From JAVBMV01 sp031552145 (GTDB taxonomy: Bacteria; Myxococcota; Myxococcia; Myxococcales; UBA5297): a DNA stretch of 64,000 nt. The translations under genes were made by a program, and so were the position numbers. Position 1 is the first letter of the stretch, and each line of letters begins with the position of its first letter. The stretch is taken from NCBI GenBank assembly GCA_031552145.1, contig JAVBMV010000003.1, positions 342,568-406,567 on the forward strand, in the 5' to 3' direction. The notes under the pieces were generated by a model, which did not search any database, was not told where the DNA came from, and was given only the letters and a program-made list of their open reading frames with translations. Of this stretch, positions 42,904-50,404 are shown piece after piece.

Positions 42904-43121
42904 ACCCCTCGGCCCGCGGCGTTGACCTCTATCTGACATCTCTCCAAGCTCTGCGGCCCTCGCTGCGCGCCTGCGAACCGTCGTTCGCATCATGCCGGGG
43001 GTGGAGCGTTGGCGATCCCGCAAAGCACTCCTCCCCTTCACTCTCTGTCGCGGCCCGCCACGGGTTCGGCCCCGTTCTTGCTTGTGGCACTCGCAGCAGC
43101 ACTACCAGGAGCAACAAACCT
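42904..43121. other. 218-bp gap before the carboxylase operon
   Basis: No gene or strong hairpin is evident. It contains the leader of the carboxylase gene with AGGAG ten bases before its start. A sigma-70 promoter could not be picked out with confidence. Confidence 0.4.
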
Positions 43122-44666
43122 ATGACGCTTGCCAAGAAGCTTGAGGAATTTTCGAAAAAGCGAGAGACCGTGGCCGCCGGAGGGGGCGCCAAGGCCATCG
43201 AGAAGCAGAAGGCCATGGGGAAGATGACGGCGCGCGAGCGAATCTGCGCCATCCTCGATCCCGGCTCCTTCCATGAGTACGACATGCTCGTGGAGCACCG
43301 CTGTGTCGACTTCGACCTGGCGACCAAGTCACTCCCCGGCGACGGCGTCGTCACCGGCACCGGCACCGTCAGCAACCACCCGGTCTGCATCTTCGCTCAG
43401 GACTTCACCGTGGCGGGCGGCTCGCTCGGCCTCGCCCACGCCCGCAAGATCACCAAGATCATGGATCACGCCATGACGCTCGGCGTGCCGCTCATCGGGC
43501 TCAACGACTCGGGCGGCGCCCGCATCCAGGAGGGCGTCAACTCGCTGGCGGGCTACGGCGAGATCTTCTATCGCAACACCCTCGCCTCGGGCGTCATCCC
43601 CCAGATCTCGGTCATCGTCGGCCCCTGCGCCGGCGGCGCGGTCTATTCGCCCGCGCTCACCGACTTCGTCTTCGTCGTCGACAAGATCTCCAAGATGTTC
43701 ATCACGGGCCCCGAGGTGATCAAGACGGTGCTCGGCGAGGAGATCTCGATGGAGGAGCTGGGCGGCGCGCGCGTCCACACCGAGATCACCGGCAACGCCC
43801 ACTTCTTCGCGCTGACCGAGGAGGAGTGCTACGCGCAGATCAAAAAGCTCTTCTCCTTCATCCCCTGGAACAACACGAAGAAGGCCGACACCTTCCCCTC
43901 GAAGCCCCCTAAGGCGGGCCCCGATCTGGCCGAGCTGATGCCGGCCGATTCGACCAAGCCCTACGACGTGCGCAACATCATCCGGGCCATCTGCGACGAC
44001 TCCGACTTCTTCGAGATCCAAGAGAACTGGGCCGCCAACGTCGTCATCGGCTTCATCCGCATGAATGGCCAGACCGTCGGCGTCGTGGCCAACCAGCCGC
44101 TGGTGCTCGCTGGCGTGCTCGACGTCGATAGCAGCGACAAGGCGGCGCGCTTCATCCGTTTCTGCGACGCCTTCTCCATTCCGCTCGTGACGCTCGTCGA
44201 TCTTCCCGGTTATCTGCCCGGCATCGATCAGGAGCACGCGGGCGTCATCCGCCACGGCGCCAAGACGCTCTATGCCTACAGCGAGGCCTCGGTGCCCAAG
44301 ATCACCGTCATCCTGCGCAAGGCCTACGGCGGCGGCTACATCGCCATGTGCTCGCGCCACCTGGGCGCCGACTTCGTCTTCGCCTGGCCCACGGCCGAGA
44401 TCGCCGTCATGGGGCCACAGGGCGCGGCCAACATCATCTTCCGCCAGGAGATTGTTGGCGCAGCCAACCCCGACGAGATGCGCAAGGCGAAGGTGGCCGA
44501 ATACACCGAGAAGTTTGCGAACCCCTACATCGCCGCGGCCAACGGCCACGTCGACGCCGTCATAAGCCCCTCCGAGACGCGCGAGAGCATCATCCATGCT
44601 CTGCAGATCTCGGCGCAGAAGCGGTGCAACATCCCCGCCAAGAAGCACGGGATCCCGCCGTTCTAA
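43122..44666 (+). CDS. Acyl-CoA carboxylase/decarboxylase carboxyltransferase (beta) subunit
   Basis: 514 aa from the ATG at 43122. The crotonase-fold carboxyltransferase of propionyl-CoA carboxylase beta or methylmalonyl-CoA decarboxylase alpha is clear. Motifs are KMTARERICAILDPGSFHEYD, the N-half oxyanion region LNDSGGARIQEGVNSLAGYG, GPCAGGAVYSPALTDF, the C-half PGYLPGIDQEHAGVIRHGAK, ITVILRKAYGGGYIAMCSRH and WPTAEIAVMGPQGA. It transfers CO2 between biotin on its carrier and an acyl-CoA, probably propionyl-CoA. The biotin carrier gene follows at once; the biotin carboxylase subunit is not in the window. Confidence 0.92.
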   Translation: MTLAKKLEEFSKKRETVAAGGGAKAIEKQKAMGKMTARERICAILDPGSFHEYDMLVEHRCVDFDLATKSLPGDGVVTGTGTVSNHPVCIFAQDFTVAGGSLGLAHARKITKIMDHAMTLGVPLIGLNDSGGARIQEGVNSLAGYGEIFYRNTLASGVIPQISVIVGPCAGGAVYSPALTDFVFVVDKISKMFITGPEVIKTVLGEEISMEELGGARVHTEITGNAHFFALTEEECYAQIKKLFSFIPWNNTKKADTFPSKPPKAGPDLAELMPADSTKPYDVRNIIRAICDDSDFFEIQENWAANVVIGFIRMNGQTVGVVANQPLVLAGVLDVDSSDKAARFIRFCDAFSIPLVTLVDLPGYLPGIDQEHAGVIRHGAKTLYAYSEASVPKITVILRKAYGGGYIAMCSRHLGADFVFAWPTAEIAVMGPQGAANIIFRQEIVGAANPDEMRKAKVAEYTEKFANPYIAAANGHVDAVISPSETRESIIHALQISAQKRCNIPAKKHGIPPF

Positions 44667-44690
44667 TCGCCGTTCGAGAAGGAGACGCAC

Positions 44691-45017
44691 ATGAACACCA
44701 GCGCAGCCACCACCCGTTCAATCGGTCTTTCGCTTGAAGAGGGTGTCTTCGAGACGGCCCCCACCCGCAAGTTCGAGCAGCGCAAGCCCTTTGCGCCGCG
44801 CGACAACCGGATGGTCACCGCCTTCCTGCCCGGCATCATCCAGGACCTCCGCATCAAGGAGGGACAGAGCGTGAAGCAGGGTGAGCCGATGCTCGTCGTC
44901 GAGGCGATGAAGATGGAGAACATCCTCTTCGCGCAGCGCGACGGCGTCGTGAAGAAGATCCACGTGAAACAGGGCGAGATGGTGCCGAAGGGGCGCCTGT
45001 TGCTCGAGTTCGAGTAG
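44691..45017 (+). CDS. Biotin carboxyl carrier domain protein
   Basis: 108 aa. ATG at 44691 with AAGGAG upstream. The first 40 residues are a flexible leader; the biotinyl domain follows with the modified lysine in VVEAMKMENILF (Lys74). The region PGIIQDLRIKEGQSVKQGEPM matches other stand-alone BCCP subunits. It carries carboxybiotin for the carboxyltransferase encoded 24 bp upstream; the two should be co-transcribed. The cluster ends with two hairpins. Confidence 0.93.
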   Translation: MNTSAATTRSIGLSLEEGVFETAPTRKFEQRKPFAPRDNRMVTAFLPGIIQDLRIKEGQSVKQGEPMLVVEAMKMENILFAQRDGVVKKIHVKQGEMVPKGRLLLEFE

Positions 45018-45026
45018 CAGTAGGAG

Positions 45027-45042
45027 CGCCCTTTCGGGCGCC
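45027..45042 (+). terminator. Hairpin after biotin carrier gene
   Basis: GCGCCC-TTTC-GGGCGC, 6-bp stem with tetraloop, about 9 bases past the stop codon. No T-run follows. Confidence 0.4.
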
Positions 45043-45064
45043 CTGAGATCACATTCGGGGCACA

Positions 45065-45091
45065 GTGAGGGCGACCGACGGTCGCCCTCAC
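45065..45091. terminator. Perfect 12-bp hairpin before the 151-aa protein gene
   Basis: GTGAGGGCGACC/GGTCGCCCTCAC with a 3-nt loop, 17 bases before the next start codon. It may terminate the carboxylase transcript, or act as a leader structure for the next gene. Confidence 0.5.
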
Positions 45092-45108
45092 ACCCGGCGA
45101 GGCGGGCC

Positions 45109-45564
45109 ATGACCCCAAAGAGAGTCGGACTGATCTTCCTCCTGCTCGCCGCCGCCGCGCTCATCGCCCTCCTGCTCATTCCGAGCGACGCACCCAACAG
45201 CGACGAAGAGCAGGTCCGCGCCGCCATCGGCGAGATGGCGCGCGCGGCGCGCGAACGCGATCTGCGCGGCGTGCTGGAACATGTGAGCGAGCGCTATCGG
45301 GGCGCGGCCGGCGACAAGTCGGAGCTCAAACGTTACCTCGCGGCCTGGATCATCGGCTCGGCCGAGATCGACGTAGTGCTGGGGCCCATCGATGTGACGA
45401 TGGAGGAGGGGCGCGCCAAGGCCTCCTTCACTGCGCTCCTCAAGAGCAGCCGAAGCGCTCTCGGCGGACAGCGGATCGAGGCGGTCTTCGAGCGCGAGGG
45501 GGAAAACTGGCGCGCTGTCGAGGCAAGCTGGCGACAGGCGGAGCCGGGCGATCTGATTCCGTAA
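45109..45564 (+). CDS. Small membrane-anchored protein with NTF2-like fold
   Basis: 151 aa. An N-terminal membrane anchor (RVGLIFLLLAAAALIALLLI) is followed by a soluble part: the helix EEQVRAAIGEMARAARERDLRG, then VLEHVSERYRG and strands EIDVVLGPIDVTMEEGRAKASF and WRAVEASWRQ. The pattern of helix then strands fits a SnoaL/NTF2-like domain with no catalytic residues evident. Function is unknown. It lies between the carboxylase cluster and fhs. Confidence 0.6.
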   Translation: MTPKRVGLIFLLLAAAALIALLLIPSDAPNSDEEQVRAAIGEMARAARERDLRGVLEHVSERYRGAAGDKSELKRYLAAWIIGSAEIDVVLGPIDVTMEEGRAKASFTALLKSSRSALGGQRIEAVFEREGENWRAVEASWRQAEPGDLIP

Positions 45565-45598
45565 AGACTTTGCCAGGCGCCGACGATAGATTGGTCCG

Positions 45599-47293
45599 AT
45601 GCCTACCCAGCCACTCTCCAATCTCGAGGTCGCACAGAGGACCCGACTCCGTTCCCTCTCTGACGTCGCCGATGAGTTCGGCGTCTCGGAGCGGGCGCTC
45701 CTCCCGTGGGGCCCCAATGTCGCCAAGCTCGATCCCTTGGCGCTCCCCCCACCCTCCCGCCCGCCGGGGAAGCTCGTGCTGGTCACGGCGATGAACCCGA
45801 CGCCGGCCGGCGAGGGGAAGACCACCACCTCGGTGGGATTGACCCAGGGGCTGCGGGCGCTGGGCGAGCGGGCCTGCGTCGTCCTGCGCGAGCCTTCGAT
45901 GGGGCCCGTCTTCGGCGTGAAGGGGGGCGGGTGCGGCGGCGGCCTCTCCCAGGTGCTGCCGATGGAGGAGATCAATCTCCACTTCACGGGCGACCTGCAC
46001 GCCGTCACTGCCGCGCACAACCTGCTCGCGGCGATGGCCGACAACCATCTACATCATGGCAACGCGCTGGGGTTCGAGTCGCGCGAGCTGATCTGGCCAA
46101 GGGCGATCGACATGAACGATCGCGCCCTGCGCGATGTCGTCATCGGGATGGGCGGCCGCACCGGGGGCGTCCCGCGCCAATCACGCTTCGACATCAGCGC
46201 CGCGAGCGAGGTGATGGCGATCCTCGCCTTGGCCAAGAACCTCGATGATCTCAAAGAGCGGCTCGGTCGGATCGTGGTCGGCTTCACCGGCGGCAAGGAG
46301 CCGCGCGCCCTTCAGGCCTCCTTGTTGAAGGCGCAGGGCGCCATGGCGCTCATCCTGAAGAACGCCCTGAAACCGAACCTGGTCCAGACGGTCGAGGGCG
46401 CTCCCGCGCTGGTCCATGCGGGCCCCTTCGGCAACATCGCCCACGGCTGCCCCTCGGTCCAAGCGATCGACCTCTCACTCGCTCACGCCGACTACACCAT
46501 CGTGGAGGCGGGCTTCGGCGCGGACCTTGGTGCTCAAAAGTTTCTGGACATCCTCTGCCCGCTCCTGGGCGAAGGGGGCGTCTGGCCCGACGCGGTGGTG
46601 CTGGTCGGCACGGCGCGCGCGGCGAAGATGCATGGCGGCGTCCCGCTCGAGAAGGTGGCCGAGCCCAACCCTGGCGCCGTCCTGCGCGGCCTCGCCAACA
46701 TCGAAGCGCACGTCGACGCGCTGCGGCTGCGCGGACTCTCGCCCATCGTGGCGCTAAACCAGCGGGTGGGCGACTCGCCCGAGGACGAGCGCGCCTTCCT
46801 CGACGGCCTGGCGGCGCGTGCGATCCCGGCGCTCCCAGCCGATCCCTATGGCGCGGGGGGCGCGGGATGCGCGGCGCTCGCCGCCGCCATCCGCGACGCG
46901 GCGAAGGCGTCCCGGCCCGCGCCACACCACCCCTACCAGCCGAACGATCCCCTCCCGACAAAGCTGAACGGTATCGTCCGCGAGGTCTGCGGAGGGCTCG
47001 GCGCGCGACTGGAGAAGCAGGCCACCAATTCGCTCGCGCTCTTCGAGAGGACGGGCTTCGGTGCCCTGGCGCCCTGCGTCGCGCGGACGCAGTACTCGCT
47101 CTCGGCCGATCCGAAATTGCTCGGACGTCCAAGCGACTTCGAGGTCGCCGTCCGCGATGTGCGCCTCCTCGCGGGAGCGGGCTTCCTGGTCGCCCTCGCG
47201 GGCGAGATCATGACGATGCCCGGCCTGGGCAAGGCTCCCTCGGCGGAGGGGATGGACGTCGCGGCGGACGGAACGGCGATCGGGCTCTTTTGA
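45599..47293 (+). CDS. fhs: Formate-tetrahydrofolate ligase
   Basis: 564 aa, full length. P-loop TPAGEGKTTTS (68-78), LREPSMGPVFGVKGGGCGGG, NLHFTGDLHAVTAAHNLLAA and GRTGGVPRQSRFDI-type segments, and the C-terminal GEIMTMPGLGKAPSAEGMD are all characteristic. It makes 10-formyl-tetrahydrofolate from formate, ATP and tetrahydrofolate. Together with the gcv operon (methylene-tetrahydrofolate from glycine) it marks an active C1-folate network. No clear Shine-Dalgarno is seen before the ATG. Confidence 0.96.
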   Translation: MPTQPLSNLEVAQRTRLRSLSDVADEFGVSERALLPWGPNVAKLDPLALPPPSRPPGKLVLVTAMNPTPAGEGKTTTSVGLTQGLRALGERACVVLREPSMGPVFGVKGGGCGGGLSQVLPMEEINLHFTGDLHAVTAAHNLLAAMADNHLHHGNALGFESRELIWPRAIDMNDRALRDVVIGMGGRTGGVPRQSRFDISAASEVMAILALAKNLDDLKERLGRIVVGFTGGKEPRALQASLLKAQGAMALILKNALKPNLVQTVEGAPALVHAGPFGNIAHGCPSVQAIDLSLAHADYTIVEAGFGADLGAQKFLDILCPLLGEGGVWPDAVVLVGTARAAKMHGGVPLEKVAEPNPGAVLRGLANIEAHVDALRLRGLSPIVALNQRVGDSPEDERAFLDGLAARAIPALPADPYGAGGAGCAALAAAIRDAAKASRPAPHHPYQPNDPLPTKLNGIVREVCGGLGARLEKQATNSLALFERTGFGALAPCVARTQYSLSADPKLLGRPSDFEVAVRDVRLLAGAGFLVALAGEIMTMPGLGKAPSAEGMDVAADGTAIGLF

Positions 47294-47311
47294 GAAGGGA
47301 CTCTTAGGCCT

Positions 47312-48517
47312 TTATCCTCCTGGCCCACGTCGACGCCGCGCACCCTCTCCGGCGAGGAGCGCGCCGAACCCCGCCGCGGCGCCGATGCAGAGCGCCCAGC
47401 GCGGCCCGAACCGGTCTGCCACCGCGCCGACGATGGGGGCGCCGATGGGCGTGCTGCCCATGGCGACGGCGAGGAGAATCGCGAGGACGCGGCCGCGCAT
47501 GCCTGGCTCGGTGGTGAGCTGGGTGATGCTGTTGGCGGTGATGGTAAAGGTCTGGGCCGAGAGGCCGATGAGCACGAGCGGGAGGGCGAAGAGCACGTAG
47601 GAGGGCATCAGCGCCGCGACCAGGAAGCCAACTCCGAGGCTGGCCGCCGCCAGCGAGAGATCGGCGCGGCGCGGCTCGGCGCGCCGCGCGGCGAGGAGTG
47701 CCCCGAGGACCGAGCCCGCCGCGAGCATCGAGGTGAGTAGCCCGAAGTGGCCCGCGCCTTTTCGAAAGACGCTGGCCGCCATCGTCGAGACGAAGATGGG
47801 GAAGTTCAGGGCGAAGGCACCGATCAGAAAGTACATGAGCAAGATCGCTTTCAGGTCCGCTCGGCCCTGGATGTAGCGGATGCCGTCCGAAAACCTTTCT
47901 ATGGTCGAGGGGCGAATCCGGCGGTGCAGCTCGGAGGAGCGCAGGCGCCTGAGCGAACCCATCACGGCGATGAAGGAGCCTGCGTTGAGCAGGAAGACCC
48001 AGCCAGAGCCCACCGCGCCCATCAGCACGCCCGCCACCGCGGGGCCGATCATCCGGGCCATATTAAATGAGGTGGAGTTGAGCGCCACCGCGTTCGAGAG
48101 GTCGGTGGGCTCGACCAGCTCGGTGACGAACGTCTGCCGCGCCGTCGAGTCGAAGGCGGTGACACAGCCCAAGAGAAAGGCAAAGAGATAGACCTGCCAC
48201 AACTGGAGGAGCCCGGTCAGGGTGAGCAGCCCCAGTCCGAGCGCCAGGAGCCCCATGGCCGCCTGCGTCGCGAAGAGGAGCTTGCGCAGGTTGAGTCGAT
48301 CGGCCGCATAGCCGCTCACGGGGGCCAGGAGGAGCTGCGGTCCGAACTGGAGCGCCATCACCACGCCCACCGAGGTCGCGCTGTGATCGGTCAGCTCGGT
48401 CAGCACCACCCAGTCCTGGGCGGTCCGCTGCATCCAGGTACCGATGTTGGAGATGAGCGCTCCAATGGCCCAGGTGCGGTAGTTGAACCCCCTGAGGGAG
48501 CGGAAGGTCGACTTCAT
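47312..48517 (-). CDS. MFS exporter (EntS/MFS_3 type)
   Basis: 401 aa from the ATG at 48517, chosen because MFS_3 proteins start with the segment RTWAIGALISNIGTWMQRTA, which follows directly; the frame continues upstream without coding character. Other signatures are APVSGYAADRLNLRKLLF (the loop 2-3 motif), FVTELVEPTDLSNAVALNS, RMIGPAVAGVLMG and MRGRVLAILLAVAMGSTPIG. Related proteins export siderophores or macrolides. It converges with fhs with only 18 bp between. No strong ribosome-binding site is visible. Confidence 0.85.
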   Translation of the reverse strand: MKSTFRSLRGFNYRTWAIGALISNIGTWMQRTAQDWVVLTELTDHSATSVGVVMALQFGPQLLLAPVSGYAADRLNLRKLLFATQAAMGLLALGLGLLTLTGLLQLWQVYLFAFLLGCVTAFDSTARQTFVTELVEPTDLSNAVALNSTSFNMARMIGPAVAGVLMGAVGSGWVFLLNAGSFIAVMGSLRRLRSSELHRRIRPSTIERFSDGIRYIQGRADLKAILLMYFLIGAFALNFPIFVSTMAASVFRKGAGHFGLLTSMLAAGSVLGALLAARRAEPRRADLSLAAASLGVGFLVAALMPSYVLFALPLVLIGLSAQTFTITANSITQLTTEPGMRGRVLAILLAVAMGSTPIGAPIVGAVADRFGPRWALCIGAAAGFGALLAGEGARRRRGPGG

Positions 48518-48788
48518 GGGAAAGGAATACAGGCTTCGCGCCCCGAGGGCCGGTCTTTGACGATCGAGGAACGAGTCTCTGACTTGCGAACACCCACGAG
48601 CCTTTGTGACCCTCTCGCCTTCACGTCTGGTGTAGGGTGGCGCAAGCAAATAGTGATTGCCAACCAACACCGACGCAGAGCCCAGTTCATGACAACAAGC
48701 CCTCCACAATCTCCGAGATCGCGCCATCGTCGAAGGTCGTCTGGAAGACCGACGCGGCGAGAGGCACGGACAGGAGGTCTGGCTTCGC
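48518..48788. other. 271-bp divergent intergenic region before the deaminase-ATPase gene
   Basis: It holds the promoters of the MFS exporter (left) and of the deaminase fusion (right). AGGAGG lies 11 bases before the ATG at 48789. No longer repeat or RNA structure was picked out. Base composition becomes less GC-rich toward the right. Confidence 0.4.
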
Positions 48789-50276
48789 ATGAAGGCTAGG
48801 CGCTTCGACCCCAGGAGGCTGATGGAGTTGGCCGTCGACGTGATGGTCAGGTCCACTCAGGAGCCCCGCGCCGATGGCAAGGCCAGTCCACTTGTCGGTG
48901 CAGTTCTCTGGAACGACGACGAGATCGACACTGCGAGCCGCAGCGAGCTTCGCGACGGCGACCACGCCGAGTTCACGCTCCTCGAGCGAAAGCATCGCAA
49001 TAGCAAGCTTGACGACGCGGTCCTCTTCAGCACGCTCGAGCCGTGCGCACCAGGCGCACGCAAACACCCAAAGCTCTCCTGCGCCGAGCGCATCGTGCTC
49101 GCCCGAATCAAGACAGTCTGGGTGGGCGTCGAAGACCCCGACCCAACCGTAGACCGGAAGGGAATCAAATACCTACAGAGTAACGGCGTGCAGGTTTACC
49201 TTTTTGATCGTGATCTTCAGGAGCGCATTCGTACGGTTAACAGTGAGTTCATCGCGCAGGCAGAGGTGCGCGCTGCAGCCGCGCGCGACGGCGTCAAGCA
49301 CTCCGCCTCTCTCTCGGACTTGGAGGAGGCGCTGCGCTGCGCCGAACTCGAAGATCTCTCCCCCAAGGCGCTCAAGGGATATCGAGTCGCGCTCGGCAGG
49401 GGCATACGTACCGTCGCTGAACTCCACAAGCGGCTCTCGCAGCAGGGAATCCTCGTCACGAAAAGGGGAAAGTACGTTCCGACTGGCTTTGGCACGCTCC
49501 TGTTCGGCCAGGAGCCGCGCAACCTGCTCCCACAGGCTGGCCTGCTGGGCACCATCCAATACGCAGACGGTCACGAGGAACTGCGCGATTTCATCGGCCC
49601 CGCCATCGAGGCCCCCGACCAAGCTATCGCTTGGCTAAAGGACAAGCTTCCCAATCCGATCACACGCACGTCGGCGAAACGAAAGGAGGCAAGGGAGACC
49701 TTATACGAGCTGCTCCGCGAAGGCATCGTCAATGCACTCGTGCATCGTGACTATTCGATCCAGGGCGCGAAGTGTCAGCTCTTCGCCAGCGAGCACAAAA
49801 TTGTCGTAATGAGCCCAGGCGCGCCAGTCGAGCCCATCACCATGAAGCAGCTAGCCTCCTTCGACGCTCCCATGCTGAGCCGCAACCCGGTGATGCACTT
49901 CGTCTTTGCCAAGATGAAGCTCGCTGAGGAACGCGGCCTTGGCCTGCGTTCTATGCGTGAGCGGGCCTCGGCGGCAGGCCTCCCGTTGCCTTCCTACACC
50001 TATAAGGCCCCGTACGTCGTCCTGACGATCTACCCGGATGCTGCGTCGTTCGCCGAGTCTGTCAATGATGGCAAGGTCCTTGCTAACCTGAACGATGCGG
50101 AGCGCACAGGGTGGTCATGGCTCGTCACCCGCGAAACGGCGACGACAGCCGAGTACCAAGAGGCAATGGGTATCCCCAACCGCACCGCCAAAAACCACCT
50201 GAAGAAGCTCGCTGAGCTGGGTCTTCTGCGCATGGTGGGCGCGGGCCGCGCTACCCACTATGAGGTAATCCGATGA
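48789..50276 (+). CDS. RibD-type deaminase fused to GHKL-like ATPase and winged-helix domain
   Basis: 495 aa. Residues ~10-150 are a zinc deaminase domain closest to the RibD family: zinc motif HAE (59-61), then STLEPCAPGARKHPKLSC (Cys86, Cys98) and ARIKTVWVGVEDPDPTVDRK. Residues ~290-415 resemble the HATPase_c_4 domain of RecG-like transcriptional regulators, with the Asn box REGIVNALVHRDYS (Asn315) and the glycine box EERGLGLRSMRERA. Residues ~440-495 form a winged helix (TAEYQEAMGIPNRTAKNHLK). The usual N-terminal AlbA_2 domain is replaced by the deaminase. The chain couples ATP binding, DNA binding and base deamination. It may be an anti-phage or nucleotide-pool regulator; that is inference. 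Codon use is less GC-biased than in neighbours. Confidence 0.8.
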   Translation: MKARRFDPRRLMELAVDVMVRSTQEPRADGKASPLVGAVLWNDDEIDTASRSELRDGDHAEFTLLERKHRNSKLDDAVLFSTLEPCAPGARKHPKLSCAERIVLARIKTVWVGVEDPDPTVDRKGIKYLQSNGVQVYLFDRDLQERIRTVNSEFIAQAEVRAAAARDGVKHSASLSDLEEALRCAELEDLSPKALKGYRVALGRGIRTVAELHKRLSQQGILVTKRGKYVPTGFGTLLFGQEPRNLLPQAGLLGTIQYADGHEELRDFIGPAIEAPDQAIAWLKDKLPNPITRTSAKRKEARETLYELLREGIVNALVHRDYSIQGAKCQLFASEHKIVVMSPGAPVEPITMKQLASFDAPMLSRNPVMHFVFAKMKLAEERGLGLRSMRERASAAGLPLPSYTYKAPYVVLTIYPDAASFAESVNDGKVLANLNDAERTGWSWLVTRETATTAEYQEAMGIPNRTAKNHLKKLAELGLLRMVGAGRATHYEVIR

Positions 50277-50404
50277 GCGATCAGGACCGGAATCGGGCCA
50301 ATTATCGGGCCATCGTGGCCCGATTTGAACAGGCTGAGCCGTTCCTTCGAGGATCCGGCAACGGCCTCTGGCTTCTGCCAGCCCCTCTCGGTGCCCGCCC
50401 GTGA
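50273..50404 (+). CDS. Small 43-aa ORF coupled to the deaminase-ATPase gene
   Basis: 43 codons, MSDQDRNRANYRAIVARFEQ and on to LLPAPLGARP. Its ATG overlaps the deaminase stop codon (ATGA), and its own stop overlaps the GTG start of lnt (GTGA). It is too short to classify. It may be a real small protein, or a coding-side by-product of the palindromic operator it contains. It resembles no domain that I recognise. Confidence 0.45.
   Translation: MSDQDRNRANYRAIVARFEQAEPFLRGSGNGLWLLPAPLGARP
50304..50324. promoter_or_regulatory. Perfect palindrome ATCGGGCCA-TCG-TGGCCCGAT inside the small ORF
   Basis: 9-bp arms and a 3-nt centre; the half ATCGGGCCA is repeated directly at 50292-50300. This gives three half-sites within 33 bp, just downstream of a gene for a winged-helix protein and about 80 bp upstream of lnt. 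It is a candidate operator for autoregulation. Confidence 0.5.

Noticed and set aside
48687..49067. 126-codon minus-strand frame ending in ISEIVEGLLS
   Set aside because: It overlaps the zinc-motif part of the deaminase domain and has no ribosome-binding site; judged a shadow.
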